From the NCBI GenBank assembly GCA_033063855.1, contig CP093830.1, forward strand, positions 13,454,854-13,518,853: a stretch of DNA of 64,000 nt, written 5' to 3'. The position numbers were made by a program, and so were the translations under genes. This stretch comes from Smittia aterrima (Eukaryota > Arthropoda > Insecta > Diptera > Chironomidae). Within the stretch, counting starts at the first letter, position 1. The number at the start of each line of letters is the position of its first letter. This document shows positions 61,501 to 64,000 of this stretch, in pieces. A model generated the notes under the pieces. That model was not told where the DNA came from, ran no database searches, and saw only the letters and a list, made by a program, of their open reading frames with translations.

Positions 61501-63954
61501 ATTTAAGCGAACCGTGGGCTCTCGTCACACCTGATCTTTTTGCACTCGTCGTGTCACTTCAAACGCAAATGCGTTTCTCTGGAGACAGAGGACTGCATGC
61601 ATATTGCGTTTTGCTGATACGCCATAAATTAACTTCTTCGGTTTTATGCAACAGAAAGTTGTTTGGTTCTACGCATACCATCTGCTTCAGTGCTTCGTTG
61701 CACATTTCGCTGCTCTCTATCGACAGCAACAACAGCAACACATAAATTCATCAGTTTTTCGTTTCTTTTTGAATGTTTGGGTTCCTTGAACTTTCGATTT
61801 TTTTCATGCATTCATCCTTCCTCAATTTCAGTTCAGCAAACTCTTTCTTTTGCTTTTCCAATACGTTCTCGTACGCCGCGTGTTTATCGATGAAATTGCA
61901 GAAGAAAGAAAGAACCGAAATTGAAATTTTTTTTGCTCGAGCACCTGTCCTGCGATCAATTTAACTGCATTGCATTTCATTTCGACAATTCGGGAGAAAG
62001 AGGAAAGAATCAGCAGCTTTCCCCTATCAACAACATTTTTTAGTTTTCACATTTTATACTTTCATTCAAAGATTATCATTTAAAGCTTATCAGTTCAATC
62101 ATAAATCATTCTCCCATAACCCATAATCAATCATAGTTCCATCATCGCTTCTTCATTGCCAACGATCGTCAGAAAATCTCTTTTGAATCTTCTTCCTCTA
62201 TGGCTCATACATACTGCAACACATAATTTAATTTTTGGATTATTCAAAGTTTCAAAGTTATCTCCAGTCATTATCTCACACTATTCCCTTCTTTTTCGGA
62301 TTTGATCTTATCATCAGAAGAAAAATATTAAATATTCTGCTTGCCACCCCCTAAATAATAAAATGATTCGATTGATAATCCAAATAAACTTCAGAGTTAT
62401 TGACGACAAATGTGTCTCCAAATGTTGATTAATTGCAGCTTAATGATTATGAAATTCGGAAAGGCAAAAAGATTGGTGTAACGATATCATTTAACAATCA
62501 CCGGCTCTTTGTCGGAAATATACCTAAAAATAGAGATCGCGACGAAATTTTAGAGGAATTTGCTAAATATGCACGTAAGTGAATAAAATACCAAAATCAA
62601 AACAAAAAAACATCAAAATTCTCGAAGAAATTAACCTTTTTCGTCGCTAAATTTTCTTGTACTTGTTGATTGCATCAAAATTCAACTAAAACCGGATATT
62701 CGAAAAAAAAACCAAAAAGATTTGTATGTGAAATTGACACCAACACACACACACACAACTAAAATATGAATTGGATTAAAAGTTATGAGAGATAACAGGA
62801 AAATTCAATCCACAAATAAACACAAAAAGCCATTGGACGCTGAAAAAATAAAATTGGCGAAGTTTATGATTAACAACAACATTTAATTGGCTTCCTTTTA
62901 TCGTTGAGAGTCTGCAGACGTTGCAATTCATGTTCGCAACGGTGCAAACTCTCATTGCGAGAGGAAGAAAAGTTTCCGGATCGAAGTTTTCGTTCCGCCA
63001 ACTTTTCTTTCATCCCTCGCCAACGAACTCGAATTGGTTTTATTTTTCGCTCGACCGAAAAAGTTCTGTAGCTCAACAATTTCGCTTCATCGCCAAAGTT
63101 AAATAAAATTTCTTTTGCCAAATTCGCTTTTTATTCGAACAGAAAATGGGAAAAGCTCGGAAGAAAATAATTTTCTTAAAATATTTGATTTTTCAATTTG
63201 TATCTGTGCATTAATTGTCAGGCTACAGAGTTCTCTCCTTGTCACAGTCTGAACCACTACAAACAGGAAAAATGAATTTTCATCTGTTTCCTTTTCAAAT
63301 CAGAGGAAATATCTGAAAACTCAAGAGATCTTTTCCTTTCCTTCGCTCCTTTACCAAAAAAGGGAAAACATTAAATTTCATTATTTTTGTAATGACTGGA
63401 GAAGAGATCGCACAGTAAGATTGGTTAAGAATTTATCAAAAGACAATATGTATGACTAATTCTCTCAAAGTTTCATCAACCTCCTTTGTATTGCGATTTT
63501 CTTTTTTATCTCTCCCTTTTCTCTATCTCTCTCTCTATCTAATATCATCTTGTTAAGTTTTTCTTCTCCCAACTTACAATTCGTCGTGTAAATAACTTCA
63601 CTTTTAACGTCTTTGATGAGCAAATTGTTTTTAGCAAAGCGGAAGCGATTTGGCATTTGAAATTTTGTTGGGAAAAGCTGAAATTGTTTAGTGTTGGAAT
63701 TTTCCTCGTTTCGAAAGGAAAATATTTCTCAATGTTTTGAGCTTCTGTTGATTTTTTTTCTTTCCTACTTTAACTAAACAATTAATGAATTTTCCTCCTG
63801 TGTTTGAACGAACATCGTAGCCGGTCTTGTCGACGTGATTATCTACAGTTCGCCTGATGACAAGAAGAAAAATCGCGGCTTCTGCTTCTTAGAGTACGAG
63901 TCACACAAAGCAGCTTCATTAGCAAAACGAAGACTGGGAACTGGCCGAATTAAA
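58504..63954 (+). CDS. Syp: Syncrip (hnRNP Q/R), 3' partial
   Basis: Exons 58504-58811, 58877-59004, 59064-59305, then either 61146-61281 or 62439-62574, then 63821-63954; the gene continues beyond the window. The acidic N terminus (MAEGNGEIVDETKK) leads into the NURR domain (LDERALDALKEFPVDG, NKSAYLCGVMKTYR). Then comes KAILERTGYTLDVTTGQRKY and RRM1 with RNP2 VFCGKIP and RNP1 RGYAFITF. The alternative exons encode the start of RRM2 (RLFVGNIPK), and the last exon its RNP1 (RGFCFLEY). Syncrip binds mRNA and acts in localisation, translation and splicing, notably at the neuromuscular junction and in neural stem cell timing. The third RRM lies outside the window. Confidence 0.95.
59306..61145 (+). 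other. Syncrip intron before the alternative exon pair
   Basis: 1.84 kb between RRM1 and the first alternative exon. AT-rich, no exon-like segment recognised. It is a candidate place for splice-control elements. Confidence 0.5.
61146..61281 (+). other. Syncrip alternative exon A (136 nt)
   Basis: Encodes LDNFEIKPGKCLKINVSV, then PNLRLFVGNIPKSKGKEEI and DEFGKLT, leaving one base of the next codon. CAG acceptor and GTAAAT donor. It is homologous along its whole length to exon B. Confidence 0.85.
61282..62438 (+). other. intron between Syncrip alternative exons
   Basis: 1.16 kb, AT-rich. Contains a short CAACAACAG repeat near 61723-61740. No additional exon copy was found. Confidence 0.5.
62439..62574 (+). 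other. Syncrip alternative exon B (136 nt)
   Basis: Encodes LNDYEIRKGKKIGVTISF, then NNHRLFVGNIPKNRDRDEI and EEFAKYA, leaving one base. CAG acceptor and GTAAGT donor. This version is closer to the RRM2 start of human SYNCRIP than exon A is. Confidence 0.85.
62575..63820 (+). other. Syncrip intron after exon B
   Basis: 1.25 kb with an ACACAC run near 62738-62755 and a CTCTCTAT pyrimidine tract near 63500-63541. No exon-like segment was seen. Confidence 0.5.
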
Positions 63955-64000
63955 GTATAAATTAGATTCACTCATTTTCGGAGATTCGCTCAATAAATAT

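Noticed and set aside
63500..63545. CTCTCTATCT tract as a second copy of the TCTA-tailed retroelement
   Set aside because: Only a simple pyrimidine repeat. The GC-rich body of the element and a target-site duplication are absent.
1..64000. CRISPR arrays, operons or prokaryotic mobile systems
   Set aside because: No spaced direct repeats or bacterial-type gene clusters. The gene structures are spliced and clearly animal.

Overview
This is nuclear DNA from an insect, most likely a nematoceran fly and possibly a chironomid midge. The basis is AT-rich spacers, compact genes with mostly 50-120-bp GT-AG introns, an insect-type deoxynucleoside kinase, a seven-transmembrane gustatory receptor, a Plus-C-type odorant-binding protein, a ZAD zinc-finger protein and fly-like Chip and Syncrip proteins. 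The family-level placement is inference. Fifteen protein-coding genes can be modelled to exon level; one more is an unrecognised large protein, and there are a few orphan exons or ORFs. Two genes run off the window: the 5' end of TMEM104 on the left and the 3' end of Syncrip on the right.

Left part (1-17.7 kb), in order: TMEM104-like transporter (+, partial), XPD/ERCC2 helicase of TFIIH (-), Chip/Ldb1 LIM-domain cofactor (+), a 2.7-kb non-coding stretch, Lamp1-type lysosomal membrane protein (-), deoxynucleoside kinase (-), USF-type bHLH-zip factor (+), gustatory receptor (-) and an odorant-binding protein with a long N-terminal extension (-). XPD/Chip and dNK/USF are divergent pairs. TMEM104/XPD and USF/gustatory receptor are tight convergent pairs.

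Middle (17.7-41.6 kb): about 5.9 kb of mostly non-coding DNA with TATA-type promoter candidates leads to an unrecognised 1158-residue low-complexity protein (+). A small GC-rich retroelement copy with a perfect 16-bp target-site duplication follows. Then come an LRR transmembrane protein (+), a degenerate CYP9-like P450 (-), a ZAD-C2H2 protein (-), mitochondrial pyruvate carrier 1 (+), an orphan coding exon (+), CLN3/battenin (-) and a single-pass membrane protein with two copies of a GPR158-like Cache/EGF module (-).

Right part (41.6-64 kb): about 16.8 kb without recognisable exons, probably upstream or intronic DNA of Syncrip (hnRNP Q/R, +). Its first six exons in the window include two alternative 136-nt exons for the RRM1-RRM2 junction that look mutually exclusive.

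The genes are functionally mixed (lysosome: Lamp1, CLN3; nucleus: XPD, Chip, USF, ZAD; mitochondrion: MPC1; chemosensation: Gr and Obp side by side), so this is an ordinary euchromatic segment and not one dedicated system. The most unusual items are the Obp with a convertase-cleavable-looking prodomain, the P450 that keeps its heme cysteine but has lost other catalytic signatures, the duplicated Cache/EGF module, the Syncrip exon pair and the recent retroelement insertion.
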